A stretch of DNA of 64,000 nucleotides from Phoronis australis (GCA_002633005.1 NMRA01000680.1:11913-75912); one strand, 5' to 3'; shown: positions 49,620 through 60,586, numbered from the stretch's first letter. The notes: a model not told the origin generated them from the sequence alone. Program-made: numbers and translations.

Positions 49620-49818
49620 TATACTCAATGTGGGGGGGGGCTCGAATTCCCGACGATGTAGACCTTTTGCTAACAAGTGAGTGGGCGGACTAAAAAAAAA
49701 AAAACGGGGACCACCACTGTGAATTGCGCGTTTCCGTTTCTTTAGTGGACTTTTGTCCCATTTTCTCGGACTTTTTGTCTCGTTCAAGCCCCCCGAGCCC
49801 CCTGGGTGCGCGCGTGGG
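49620..49818 (+). mobile_element. Short inverted-repeat element, GCGCGCAC family, copy 4
   Basis: The right end CCCTGGGTGCGCGCGTGGG and interior TTTAGTGGACTTTTGTCCCA are shared with the other copies. The left end is degenerate. It is nested in the THAP element. Confidence 0.7.
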
Positions 49819-52800
49819 AGAGTGCAATCGAGTTTACCCTATGCTGGAATGTCTAAGAAATAATGGGATGTTCTAAAATTATATTACGATTTTGTGGTAG
49901 TGATGAATTGCTTTCTTCTTCTTACATGTGTAACACCCACTACACCAAACAATTATTCACATTGTTAGTATCCTGGTGCATTGAATAAGGAACACATGCG
50001 AAATTGGGTGGAGGTGAAACCAGCAGTGAGCTGGGAGCAACATGTTTGTCAATGGTCAGGGGAGCAACCAAAATTTATGACAATGGGAATGGCTCAACAC
50101 CCATGTGGCATACCCCATTGGTTTTTACCTGTTTAGCACTCCTCCCATGTAACCCCCCTGGGAGATGGTCAACACCCATTTGGCGCCCACATGGTTTTTG
50201 CCTTGTACCCCCTTAGCTGTCACCTGTGGGGAATTACCCTCTGAACCCCCAGGAGCAAACATTCAAATTTTATTGTCCATGGAGGTATGAACTGTTATAA
50301 GGAAAGATAATTTGCCTTGTTAAGAACTCAAACATGAAACAAAACCGTGATAGATTTTGAAGGGAGCTTCAAAAGAATAAAAACAAATACACTTTAATAT
50401 TGATTAAAATACACATTTTCATTCTCATTCGATTATAAGTGGATGTTAGTTTACGTATTCTAACCATTTTCAATCACACAGTAATTTTATTGCACGTTGA
50501 ACGTCATTAAAGTATGAATTCATCAGTGTTTATATTGTTCGGACTGCGCTCCTAAGTAAGTATTGATTATTCACCGCTTGGAGCGCTAGTGTTTCGACCG
50601 GTAACCATTGCGGCGAATGGTAAAATGGCGGAGTGAACTCTCCTATACTCGTACACTCCTTGGTTTTACTTTATTCTTTCCAGTTATGAGAGTACTGAGC
50701 ACCTATACATGCCCATGCAAATTGATCTCTCTTACTCCATTAAGTTTTAAAATAACGAATAGGGGTCCTAAACTGAATCTTATTCAGTTATTGATTGCCA
50801 CTTTTGCTCTGTATTTCCATATTAGACTATGCAGGTCAGGAGAAAACAGTCACTTGCACCCTGCATGGTCTAAGCACATTACTCGAACCAACAACCTCAG
50901 AACATTAGCCAACCTAATGTAAGCCTGGATTTTCGTCAATATTAATGCTACATTATAAACCTCTTATGTTGCTGTCAGGTTAGCATGATCCTATCTCAGC
51001 TATAATTTTTACCTACGGGTAAATCAAAGTTGTTTTAAGCGCAAAGGTATGACAAATTGGCTTAAAGCACATTCTTAAATATTGTGATTGTTTCAGGTAA
51101 AACGAGTCAAATTGTAGTGTTCAAACCCTTCTTCGTCAAATGTACTTTCAGAACGAACGGTTTAGACGAACCCCTATAAAACTTCGGGGGGGGGGGTCCC
51201 AAACTGGTCATGAACGTAGATTCCCTGAAGAAACCTTGATGTATTGTTCCATTTAATTTCCTTAATATCTCACGAAGTGACATTTCACATTTTGCAATCC
51301 TAAGCAGAGAAAGTTTCCACTACGTTTCGCTTTGAGTATTTAAACTTGCCTCGTTTAAAGCAGGTTCAATTTGTATTCAGAAATTCATCCAGGATTTCGA
51401 ATATAAGGTGTCCAAATTGGGGTTCCCAATATTTCAGGGTGTCCGTTATTCCAACGACGCATTGCCCCCACTACGTTCACCAGCAACGCTCCCACACAGT
51501 GACTTTTACACAAAAGTACGTAGGCCATAGTGTTTTCATCTGAGTTTTCAAAATAACCCCCTGTAGCGAGTTTTTTTCCTTAAAATGCTTAGACCTAAAC
51601 TTTTACGTCTAAATATACGAAAACAGCCAAGTAACTTAGCACACCGATGTTAGAAACATTATTTGAACGACGAGTCCACTTCGCAGTTGATGTGCGGTTC
51701 ATATTTTGACAACTGGTGTCACTGCTGTTCTATATTGAAACAATAAAATGCACATTGAAAAGCATGAAACAGTATTCAGTTTCAGTTCTTTATAAATATT
51801 AGTTTTGTGTAAGCCCTACTTCAAACATAGTTGCACGTTTCACTCTAATTTATAAGTGCTTTGGATGATGTCCGAAGAACATTTGTAAAGTAACAAATTT
51901 GCACGTGAAACATTTCAACAGGCTTACGACTGTAGTATTACTGCAATCTAACTGGTTGGTGGCGGAAATTCCGTATATCATTTTTGCGTGGGAAGCAATC
52001 ACGGTTTCCAAAGACCTTATTTTGATTGCCCTGAAACAATTTATTATTATGCCCGTAATACCGTATTCCAGGTTTGGCTATTCAAACTCATAGGCGTATT
52101 AAATCAAATCTTCTCAGCCAGGACCACAAACCTTCTGTTACGCTGTGTTTACTTATAAATGACCAAGAACAGGCTTCACAAAGAACTACTGCCACTGCAT
52201 ATGCATCTCAAAAGGTCTGTTGTGTGCGCACAGCACACCCATTATTTACAACCATCAACACCCATGACTTAGATGTACAACCATCAGCATAATTGTAAGC
52301 CAGTATTTTACCTGGTTACTCCTTCCAAGTCCATTATGGAACCTACATTTAAACCCCCTCGTCTCCCCTAAATTGGCCTTTCTATTATTTTATCTGTCGA
52401 TTCAAGGTCACGGGTTCAGATTTACAGGTCTGTGTTTTCAGTATAGAGGCCTCAGAATGAACTTTAAAACCCCAGAAGACCCAGATGTTAAAAAATCTAC
52501 CTTGTTTTGTAGAATGTTACAATTTATCAACAGTCGGGGCTGGTAGTAGAGAATGTCCCACGTTTATCTTGATATCTATTGGTGAAAATTACTACAAAAC
52601 AGCGTCAGACGAAATACCTTTTATTACAATTGCTCTAATTATCAACAGAAACTCTTCCAACTCTCCTTCTGTTCAATTTCCGATACTAAGTTTGTTAAAC
52701 CAGTAATATATACTTGTAAAGTTTAGTAGTTCCCATACAATTTCTGTAATGAAGTCAACACCATGTGTCCAAAGATCTCTTTGGTAGCCTGTATTGGCCA

Positions 52801-53245
52801 GTGATTCGCCCTGCTGTATCTAAACATCACACAATTTAGTTGTAAAAACTAAAGTTGACACAGAAGGAAATAGTTTTTTTTTTGTGCACGCATTTCCAGT
52901 ATACCATCAACACAGTACTTGCAACGGCTTCGTTTAGCAACTTTTATGGGTCAGCGAACAACGTCATTGTAGCTAACGTCACGTAGAACAACTGTTTTTC
53001 TTGCCATCTTTGCTAGTGCAGGTTTTGGCGACTTCACCTTATCTAATGATGGCCGGCCTCACTTGGGAGCTTTGCACACTGATGTCACAATCTTGGCCTG
53101 AAAATGCTCAGCTTCATGAGATCACCTTTGGGCTTTGGACTACTGCGCTTTTGTTAAAAGCATTTAGCATTAACCTGGAATTAACCCTACCTAGGCTCAG
53201 ACAGAAGACTAAGCGCAAGTGTTGGCATGGTGATCACAGAGCCCA

Positions 53246-53521
53246 GTGTTGCAATTACGCAACATAGCTTTTCAGGACAAGCACACTCAGATAAAAAACA
53301 TTATTCACGATAAGGTTTTACATCAGAAAATAACAAATGCCAAAGAATCTTACATTGGTCAAACAGTATGCAGCCTTTCCCGTCGGTTATCTATGGATCT
53401 TCAAAATGGCGCAAAACAAAATTATTTTCTGGAATGTCACGAACGTAAAATCGCCCATCCAGAAAATAAGGAAAACATATCAATTCGGTACAACGACGAA
53501 AGTAAATTAAAACAAAAATAA
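53246..53521 (+). pseudogene. Possible Penelope-like GIY-YIG endonuclease fragment
   Basis: The motif ESYIGQTVCSLSRRLSM fits the YIG.T...L..R part of the GIY-YIG endonuclease at the C-terminus of Penelope-like elements, and CHERKIAHP fits the later histidine region. The first GIY motif is not visible. It is in the opposite orientation to the reverse transcriptase fragment at 54.2-54.6 kb. Confidence 0.4.
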
Positions 53522-53639
53522 AACGAAATAACGCGGTTGGAGAAGTCGGCGGTCTATTTAGGGTTGACTTCTCAAAGAACTATCCAATCTTATGCAGCCA
53601 GTGTTGCTGATGTTACTACAGTTGTCACAACTTCACATT

Positions 53640-53843
53640 TCTGTACAGTTTTACTCAGCATTGCAGCACACACAAACTCAGTTTCCCTGCACACACGTTC
53701 TTTTTGCACTTGCAGCATACATCATTTAGTACTGTCAATGGAGTTGTGGGCATTGCCATCCATTTTAACTGTAAAGCTCCACCGCCAAGGAACCAAATAG
53801 GGCTGATTATAGAGGGCACAGTACTGCACACTAGTGTTGGCAC
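53640..53843 (-). pseudogene. Cysteine-rich transposon protein tail
   Basis: LQLKWMAMPTTPLTVLNDVC followed by CKCKKNVC resembles the cysteine-rich C-terminal segment often found in invertebrate transposon-encoded proteins (W...P..P..VL....C.C...C). Only this tail can be read and the next cysteines are out of pattern. Confidence 0.3.
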
Positions 53844-54149
53844 GCGTGCAATGAAGGGTAAAACACTGAGTCCTTGTTTAGAGGCAGGTGGGATTTAGGC
53901 AAATGTTCGATTCAAAACATGTCCTAAAGGGCTGTGTTCATTAGTGCGTCAGCAAGTGAATTATTGAATACTAGCCTCCGTTCACTGTCGTCTCCCTTAT
54001 TTGCGCACAACTGCAACAGTGAGTAGCTTCAGAAGTAATTTCTTAAGATTGCTTGTCCAAATAACTTCAAGCACACTAGCTTTCTGAAGAGCAACTTCGC
54101 AATTTTTGAAGTTGAGTTGTGGTATGGTTAATATCCACACAGTGATGGT

Positions 54150-54565
54150 ATTAGTAAAAATTTGTCATGGCAAACTTGCATAGTACGGTCTACAAGATTA
54201 TTCGTAAACAAGCTTACAACATCGAAGCCAACCATATACACTGTACATGTATGAACCTTTCAGCATACTAGCCTTCATGTCATTGACGAACTCAATTGAG
54301 GCTCTATGACAATAGTTGGAATGGCAAATACGAGTCAATATCGTAAGTAAAACTTATCAAGGCTGTAAGTGTAAGATCAAATACCGGATAATATGGTATT
54401 AAGGGAATACTGGGCTTATGTGTTTTTGATAAGACGTGTACTTTAGCAGGTTGTGAACCGGTAGGGAAAATAAAATTGTAAAAATCCTGATCAATGGCAT
54501 TGTTTCGAGTTGTAAACATAAGACTGTAGTCGGAATTTACGTTTAATAGTGGGATCATGACTCGG
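54150..54565 (-). pseudogene. Penelope-like reverse transcriptase fragment
   Basis: On the minus strand FPTGSQPAKVHVLSKTHKPS matches the P...YGLPK.HK block of Penelope-like reverse transcriptases. Downstream, after frame breaks, MVGFDVVSLFTN matches the palm motif with its catalytic aspartate. The fragment is decayed and lacks the YADD region. Confidence 0.6.
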
Positions 54566-55138
54566 TTTACTCATTCTGGTCAGAAACAATGTCATTCATT
54601 CAGTCGCAGCAGTTAATATTTTAAACCACGTCTCCTTGCTTATCAGGCTTTTCGCAATCTCCAACAACATGGACATATAGACTAAACTTGTATGAGACAG
54701 TAGATATCGTCAGATGGTGGAGGTTCAAAAGTTTTTATAACTTCCTGAGTACCGGAAGATTAGAAGTCTTTCACTCACGAAGAATCCCATGCCGGAGGAT
54801 CTTTTGAGTCTTAATCAAGTACTTACTGCAACGGGCTCAACAATGTGACCTAATCAGGCGTGGTGAACCGCTGAGGGCACCAGGAACCATGTCTACTGAT
54901 TAACGGGGCAACCAAACCAGTATTAGTGAGGTAAAATTGTTTAAAATAAGTGCCGAAAACGCAGTTTAAAATGTTTATAGTGACAAAAATTGCGACTTCT
55001 TCAACAATGTTACAGACTGGGCCAAGCTGATGAAGTGATAAACAATTCATAATCACGGATAGTACTGTGGACATTTCCCGAAGTTAAAAAATGCAATACG
55101 ACTGATTACAAACGACAACGACCGGATCGAAAAGGACT

Positions 55139-57556
55139 ATGGCTGTGAACACCGAGTTAGCATCAAGAACTTGTGTGCGCGGAAAGATTCTGATCAAGAA
55201 TGAAAGAATGTTGAGGATCCACCAATGCAAAATGAAGCGTTTACGTCAGGCTGTAAAGCAACGCTTCGGCGCAATGTCCAGTGATACGGGGGAGGAATTG
55301 AGTCAGATTTCACAATACAGTGCCGAAGACCTCTCAACAACGCAACAGACGGAGGCACTAGAAGTAGAAGATGACGTATTCCAGAATCAAGTCCAGGCCA
55401 GTTCAGCAGGGCCACCAGATACTGCGAAGAAAGATCGTATCGAGTGTACATCAGCAGTATATAAGAAGTCGTGGTCAGTTTTAGACGATGGCCTGGATTA
55501 AATCTTACAGTACAGCCACTGAATTTTTAGACTTTGTCCTGTCTACCTTACGCCTGGCCAGACCGGAGAGCAACCGGAACACAGGCGTGACAGAAATCAG
55601 TCACGGTCGCCTCACGCCTTCTCTCCGGGCAGTCCTCACGCTCACCTCCGGTTTAGTTAACGCCTTCCTCACGCCTCGTTCACGCTTTCTTCGCGCCTCC
55701 GTCACGCTTACCTCACGCTTTCTTCACGCCTTTGGTAGCTGTGGTAACCATGGTAAGGCACCGGGCTAATCAGTAAAAATACATGTAACGTCTTGATCTA
55801 TTTAGTCACCATATCCGGCAGGATGACAGACACATGATCACGAATAAGTTTATCGATGCATCATCACAGAAAGGTGGGCTAGTGTTTTTTCTGGATGCCG
55901 AGTAGATCATAGTCTCGTGATAAGTGAATTCATGCAGCGTGCTAAGAAGGGCAAGAAGAAACTGTCAATGGTGTGGCTTGATATGGAAAATGCGTGCGGT
56001 TCTGCAGAACATATGTTAGTTTATCGTGTCATGGACAGCTACCACATTCCAGGGAAAGTCATACTACAGCTCCTGCCTTATGCGTTACACGATCGTCAAC
56101 GTCAATACTGAGTGGCAGCACCTAGGGAAAGGAATTATGACGGATTGTACCGTTTCAGTCATCCTGTTTGTTATGAAAATGAACGTCTTGTTGAAGAGAG
56201 CTCAGTCTGAGTGGAAAGGTCCCAAGCTGGACGACGTCAGACAGACATCTTGTAGAGCATTTGTCGTTGACTTTACGATAGTGACAGAGCCGCGAGTGGG
56301 AGCCAGGACAATTATCCGTCGCCCAGAAAGAGCGCACCCAATGGGCTCGTATGACTTTCAGAGAAATCCAGATCACTTATTATCTGTACCGCAAGTCGAC
56401 GAAACTTGTCCTACCATCTGTGGTAGAGGAGTGCAATGCCACCAAAGTGTGATCCAGCATCACTCTCCGGAGTACATCTGACCAGACCATCAGTAGATGC
56501 AGCACCCAGTCAGGTACCGACAGATAGTGGTCCACCACGTCAACAATCAGCGAAGCAGAGAGTCGGCTGCGGTACAAGCAATTAATGGGCGCAGCTTGCC
56601 AGGGTCGACAAGGACTGGGCCACAAAACCAACAAGGAAGAGACCTAAAGATCCGGACAAAGTTAGATTGCCAGATTATGAAGAAAGGCTTGACATACCCG
56701 AGCACTCCAAATGGGTCAGCAGGAGGCATGGACAGTGTGGGACAAGGTTTTGCAAAGGCAAACCAAGTGGATTTGTGGAACATGTCTCCCCTGAAATCAA
56801 AGTTCTTTATCAGGTATTTATGATGTGCTGCCTCCACCCAGCATCCTTGCTACTTGGTGCTTTACTGACAATCGAGCTGTATCCTGTGTGGTGGCAGATG
56901 TACTTTAGAGCACCTTCTATCATCTTGCAGCGCATCTTTGGCCTTAAGAGAGGTACGCATGCCTACACAACTAGGTACTGAAAGTTTTCGCAAGGATGAT
57001 GGTTGAAGAAATCATGAACAAACCAAAGTCGAAAAACCACTGTAGCAAATTCATCAGCCTCAGAAGAAGTACAGATGAGGAAAGCACGGAAAAGACCTGA
57101 GCGCAGACAGGCATTCTGAACACAGCCAACGACTGGAAAGTTGTGGCTGATGTTGTCGGTCACCGGACATCCTTCCCACAGCACATCATCCAGACTACCC
57201 AGCGCCCTGATTTGGTCGTTTACCCGGACAGTGCCCAACAGGTCATCTTCATCGAGCTCAACATTTCGTGGGATAGTAACATTGATTAGACACATGAGCG
57301 GAAAAACTTAAAGTATGTACACGTGAAGAACGACAGCCACGCGAACGGATGGAGATGTCGGGGTTTTTCAGTGGAGGTTGGTTGCCGGGGTTTTCCGGAT
57401 AGCTCGGTCACTACCATGTCCAGCTCTCTACGCGTCTCAATTTCAGAAAAGAAGGTTCTCCTACGCAATGTGGCGACCGAAGCTGAAGAGGCATCTTTTT
57501 GGATTTGGTTGAAGAACCAGCAGCAAATCCATCAAGAACTGTCAGACAGAGCCTAA
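55139..57556 (+). pseudogene. LINE pseudogene with reverse transcriptase and C-terminal restriction-like endonuclease
   Basis: The N-terminus has a degenerate zinc-finger-like start (KNERMLRIHQCKMKRL). After a 400-base interruption the palm is readable: MVWLDMENACGSAEHM, then GIMTDCTVSVILFVMKMN and RAFVVDFTIVTE, where the usual DD pair has become VD. A thumb and linker region follows in broken frames. At 57130-57300, VADVVGHRTSF, QRPDLVVYPDSAQQVIFIEL and NISWD give the PD...E.(T/N) pattern of a PD-(D/E)XK endonuclease, then VEVGCRGF and EASFWIWLKNQ. This layout is typical of R2/NeSL-type LINEs, which often insert at defined targets. Several stops and frameshifts make it non-functional. Confidence 0.85.
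55505..55790 (+). repeat. CTCACGCC-rich degenerate repeat interrupting the LINE
   Basis: The motif TCACGC(C/T)T or close variants recurs many times between 55610 and 55735 (for example CCTCACGCCTT, CTCACGCTTTCTTCACGCC). It sits exactly where the N-terminal half of the reverse transcriptase is missing. Confidence 0.65.
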
Positions 57557-58227
57557 TCAACTCTATTTTGTTGCCTACTTGAGATGGTCTTTGTTAACGG
57601 ACGAAGCCATTAAGGACAGCAGGGGACCAACTGAAGATTACGGTTGAGCTCAGTACCGAAATGAAACCTGGACTTGCTCGTCTCCCATAGATGTGAATGT
57701 CAAGTGTTTGGTTATATGTTTTCCGTGGGTTATCATCCAATATGATAAAGTTCAGTAAGTCAACGTCATCTACCCACACCGCTAGACTTCAACAGGTCAA
57801 AGTCTGGGGTGTTCTTGATGACCAAAGCGCCACCGCTTATCTGGGCGTGGGTGCAGCGAAACAAAAATAGTGAGTTTCGGCTACATGTTAAACGCAAACG
57901 CGATTGTGTGAGGTTGGCATTCTTTACTTACTGCGTCATAGTGTTGACATATTTTTCTGAGTTCAGTCTTGTCACACGGACCTTACCAATGTGAAGACAA
58001 TTGATCTCGCTTTAGAACACAATATGATTTTGAATTGCCGATTTATCGTAAAAGATCGTCAAATTGTTGCTATTTTTAATATTTGTCAGGCCCGTAGCCA
58101 GTATTGTGCGAGGGGTTGTTCGAATTTCTAAAATGGAGGATCTTACGATGGTATTTTGGAATGAACGTCTGAAGCTTTTCCAATAGTTTCTCACTAAACT
58201 CGGCAGAAGGGAAATCTGTATACACGA

Positions 58228-58401
58228 TGACTCGTGATCCATTTTACTAAGATAAGACGGAATTCGTAATCCATGAGGACGCCATTGCGGTTACTTGCAA
58301 AACAAGGGTCCCAACTTCGGATGTAATGTGGTACAAACGAGAACTTTCTGAATTACTTAGCAATACCCTTTGCCAAAGGTTCAAAGCAGTTGTGCTTAAA
58401 T
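58228..58401 (+). pseudogene. Isolated Ig-like coding fragment, antisense to the receptor gene
   Basis: The plus strand reads IHEDAIAVTCKTRVPTSDVM then WYKRELSE, an Ig B-strand cysteine followed at normal spacing by the C-strand tryptophan. The frame stays open to a stop at 58399-58401 without reaching a D.G.Y.C motif. A possible acceptor (ATTTTACTAAG) precedes it in phase 1. It lies inside the kringle 1 to kringle 2 intron on the opposite strand. It may be a relic exon of an inverted duplication of an Ig gene, or the first part of an exon of a nested gene. No donor or partner exon was recognised. Confidence 0.4.
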
Positions 58402-58768
58402 GAGTAGCTATACCTCCATTTCGTACTAAGACGGATATATTTTATCGAATATTGACGAAATACATGAAATTGCAGACTCAGGTGTGGACGTTGGTTTCCG
58501 TAGCTCCAAACTAAAATATCCCATCGCCCCAGTTGTTGAACCTGTTTGACAAAGCGTTGTTTTAGTTTCAAGAATTACAATTAATAGAGAGGTAATTTGC
58601 ACCCAATGTAACAAATATTTATAAAAAACTATTCAAGTTTTGCACCCACACCTTTTAAATCTTTACTAAATGGACCCAAATACCATATTTTATGCATGTC
58701 AGTTCAACTTCATTACCAGCCATTCAGAGTATTTAATATTTCAAAGTTGTGAACCTTGTTTCGGAATA

Positions 58769-58836
58769 GTGAACATTCGATGCAGTGCACCTTCTGAGCC
58801 GCGAACCTTCAGAGTAACGAATCTTCGGAGTAGTGT
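58769..58836 (+). repeat. 16-bp tandem repeat
   Basis: Units start at 58769, 58785, 58801 and 58817 with exact 16-base spacing, and a fifth starts at 58833. The consensus is close to GYGAACCTTCGGAGTA. Confidence 0.75.
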
Positions 58837-59112
58837 CATGTAACTTTGGGAATCTCTTCCGTGGAGTTCGATGTTGCTCGTATGAAGTCAACGAAGTTGT
58901 GCACCATTGACAGTGATTTATTAGAGATGACTTTTCCTAATTGACTAAAAATAATTATTAAGTCCAGACCTATTTTTCGCGAATAATGGGAAAAGATTCC
59001 TTGGGATTTTTTTCGGTGCACGGAAGAACGTAGTTGAATGTCCGGTTTTTGAGCAACGTCGGGGGACTGCCTAGTGAAGTTACGTGCACATACATCATAA
59101 AAATGAAAACGC

Positions 59113-59172
59113 ACACATAAGTTTCAAACTACACACATAAATTTCAAACTACACACATAAATTACAAACTAC
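59113..59172 (+). repeat. 20-bp tandem repeat, three copies
   Basis: The unit ACACATAARTTTCAAACTAC is repeated three times with two changes. Confidence 0.9.
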
Positions 59173-60295
59173 TAACCAATAACAATCAAAACGTTCATTG
59201 AATCCGCAACATTTTCGACGATCACTTTCAATTCGACATTTAAACAAGCCTGCTCTGTGAACGCACTATACTGGCAAAAGTACAGTATACCGAAAGAGTA
59301 GAAAACAAACCTATTTTGGTTGACAATCACACACTGTCCTTTTTGGGAGCTCTCTCGGTGCAATACATACAAGCGGGTAAAACAGTTACTTCTAACCCAC
59401 TGTTACCACGCACGTCTAATGCAGTTAGTCGGTGGCTGAGTCTGCCAATAACAGAAAGCGCTCTATAATGGTCTGAACGATCCTGTGATCTAAGCAAACA
59501 CCACTTGGCGAAGTTGGCTGGTTATGCCCCGATATGATCACGTAAAGCGCTTTCAAAACGAAATTCAAAATTAACAAAACGTTGTTTTTTATTGTAGGTA
59601 GTATTACCAGAAATGACTGAAACAATTTTGTTGTCGTTGCTCATCTGTATCTTATCCGTTACGGATATGCTGCTTGGACTGAACCTTGTCCGTGGGAGGG
59701 GAGGTACATCGAACCTATCAATCCCCATTCTGACTACGGACCTATGTTTAGGAAGTTTTGTTAACCCGGGGCGGTGTAGCTCACATGTAGTGCACGTGTA
59801 CTACTCTGTTGAACGTTTGAATTGAACCTTTGTTCTGAGGCCCTCAGGAAAATCTACAGCAATCGGGTGATAATGGCAGTATAGGTATCTCAATTTTTAT
59901 CAGTACGAAACAGCATTAAGATACCGGGATAGATTTCGGTAGCTTTCTTGCGGCTAGAAAAACGTAGCCAAACCCACGTGTTGTCATTTGAAATACACGG
60001 AAATGTGTCACGTAACTTCGCGAAGTGTTGCTTTGTAGCAAGATCCTAGCCTTACCGATCTCTACATTGATGTTCTAAGCAACCCAGTGGAGACAAGTCA
60101 GGTAATCACTGACGACAGTTTAAGAATAGCAGCCTGCTTTGAATGGATCGTAGAAAGTTCTAGGATATGGGGCATGAATTTAAATTTTCTGTTTCACTCC
60201 AGGACACGCCACCAATCAGCTGTTGAGCAGTTTGGAGGTTGAACTGATCCTTGAGCTAATTGACGTAGCTGTAAGATGATTTTGCACATACTTGC

Positions 60296-60586
60296 CTGGA
60301 CACAGTGGGATGTAACAATAGTCCCAGTGAGGAGTATCTAGGTCCTCTACTGCTGTGTAACACCACGGACCATTTGATTTGTCTGGGTTCCTACAGTAAT
60401 TGGCCTCTAGGTGGAATTCTCTTCGTCTCAAGATATTGTACTTGTGAGTTTTTGGCGTTTGCAATGCCCATTTTTGGCAGAGAACTCCTTTTGCGGTGTG
60501 ATTTATTGTTCCTCTGTAAGCGTTATTGAACTGGAGCCAATCACTTTCCATCAAGCACGTTTTGTTTGGCACAGGTTTGCCAGAAA
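60296..60586 (-). CDS. Exon: canonical kringle domain (kringle 1)
   Basis: This 291-nt exon (97 codons, phase 1 to phase 1) encodes one complete kringle. All six cysteines are present in contexts KTCLM, VLCQKW, ANYCRNPD, GPWCYT, WDYCYI and PLCP. The family hallmarks AYRGT, CQKW, NYCRNPD and PWCYT are all seen. Kringles are disulphide-bonded modules that bind proteins or lysine-type ligands in extracellular proteins. The acceptor is a good pyrimidine tract ending TCTTTTTCAG. The donor that preserves phase 1 is CCAG|GCAAGT, a GC-AG type site; a GT lies four bases downstream but would give a 295-nt exon out of phase. The domain is the most N-terminal part of the receptor readable here, so at least one upstream exon with the signal peptide must exist. 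Confidence 0.92.

Larger units (their letters stand above)
47953..50670 (+). mobile_element. THAP-domain DNA transposon remnant with long terminal inverted repeats
   Basis: Left end 47953-48040 and right end 50570-50670 are inverted repeats. The outer 40 bases (ACCAAGGAGTGTA.AGTATAGGAGAGTTCAC) are nearly identical, followed by weaker pairing to CCAAG.GGTGAA. Inside, near the left end, a split THAP zinc-finger is readable. The element is about 2.7 kb, lacks a readable transposase core, and carries a GCGCGCAC MITE at 49620. THAP domains occur in P-superfamily and Kolobok transposases; I cannot decide between them. Confidence 0.75.
46028..60295. other. Intron between kringle 1 and kringle 2
   Basis: This 14.3-kb phase-1 intron is the largest. 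It contains the candidate 42-nt exon, a GGGCGGC-ended element (47250), the THAP-domain transposon, Penelope-like and other transposon fragments, the endonuclease-bearing LINE, the antisense Ig-like fragment and small tandem repeats. At 50.7-53.2 kb I see only AT-rich sequence without recognisable coding. Confidence 0.6.
12426..60586 (-). other. Gene locus: kringle-kringle-TSP1-Ig-Ig-transmembrane receptor (partial, 8 exons)
   Basis: Gene-level entry. Eight exons on the minus strand join in frame: 60296-60586, 45773-46027, 43981-44139, 36012-36341, 32225-32394, 26931-26979, 18933-19043, 12426-12554, totalling 1494 nt or 498 codons. Every module boundary is phase 1; only the two introns inside the second Ig domain differ (phase 0, then phase 1). 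The product should be a type I membrane protein with an extracellular part built of two kringles, one thrombospondin type-1 repeat and two Ig folds, then one membrane helix. The signal peptide exon(s) and cytoplasmic region were not found. ROR and MuSK kinases also combine kringle and Ig domains and UNC5 combines Ig and TSP1, but neither has this order, so no gene name is given. Introns range from about 1.6 to 14.3 kb and are full of transposon remnants. Confidence 0.8.

Noticed and set aside
12426-60586. Naming the gene ROR, MuSK or UNC5.
   Set aside because: The order of domains differs, no frizzled, kinase, ZU5 or death domain was found, and similarity is at domain level only.
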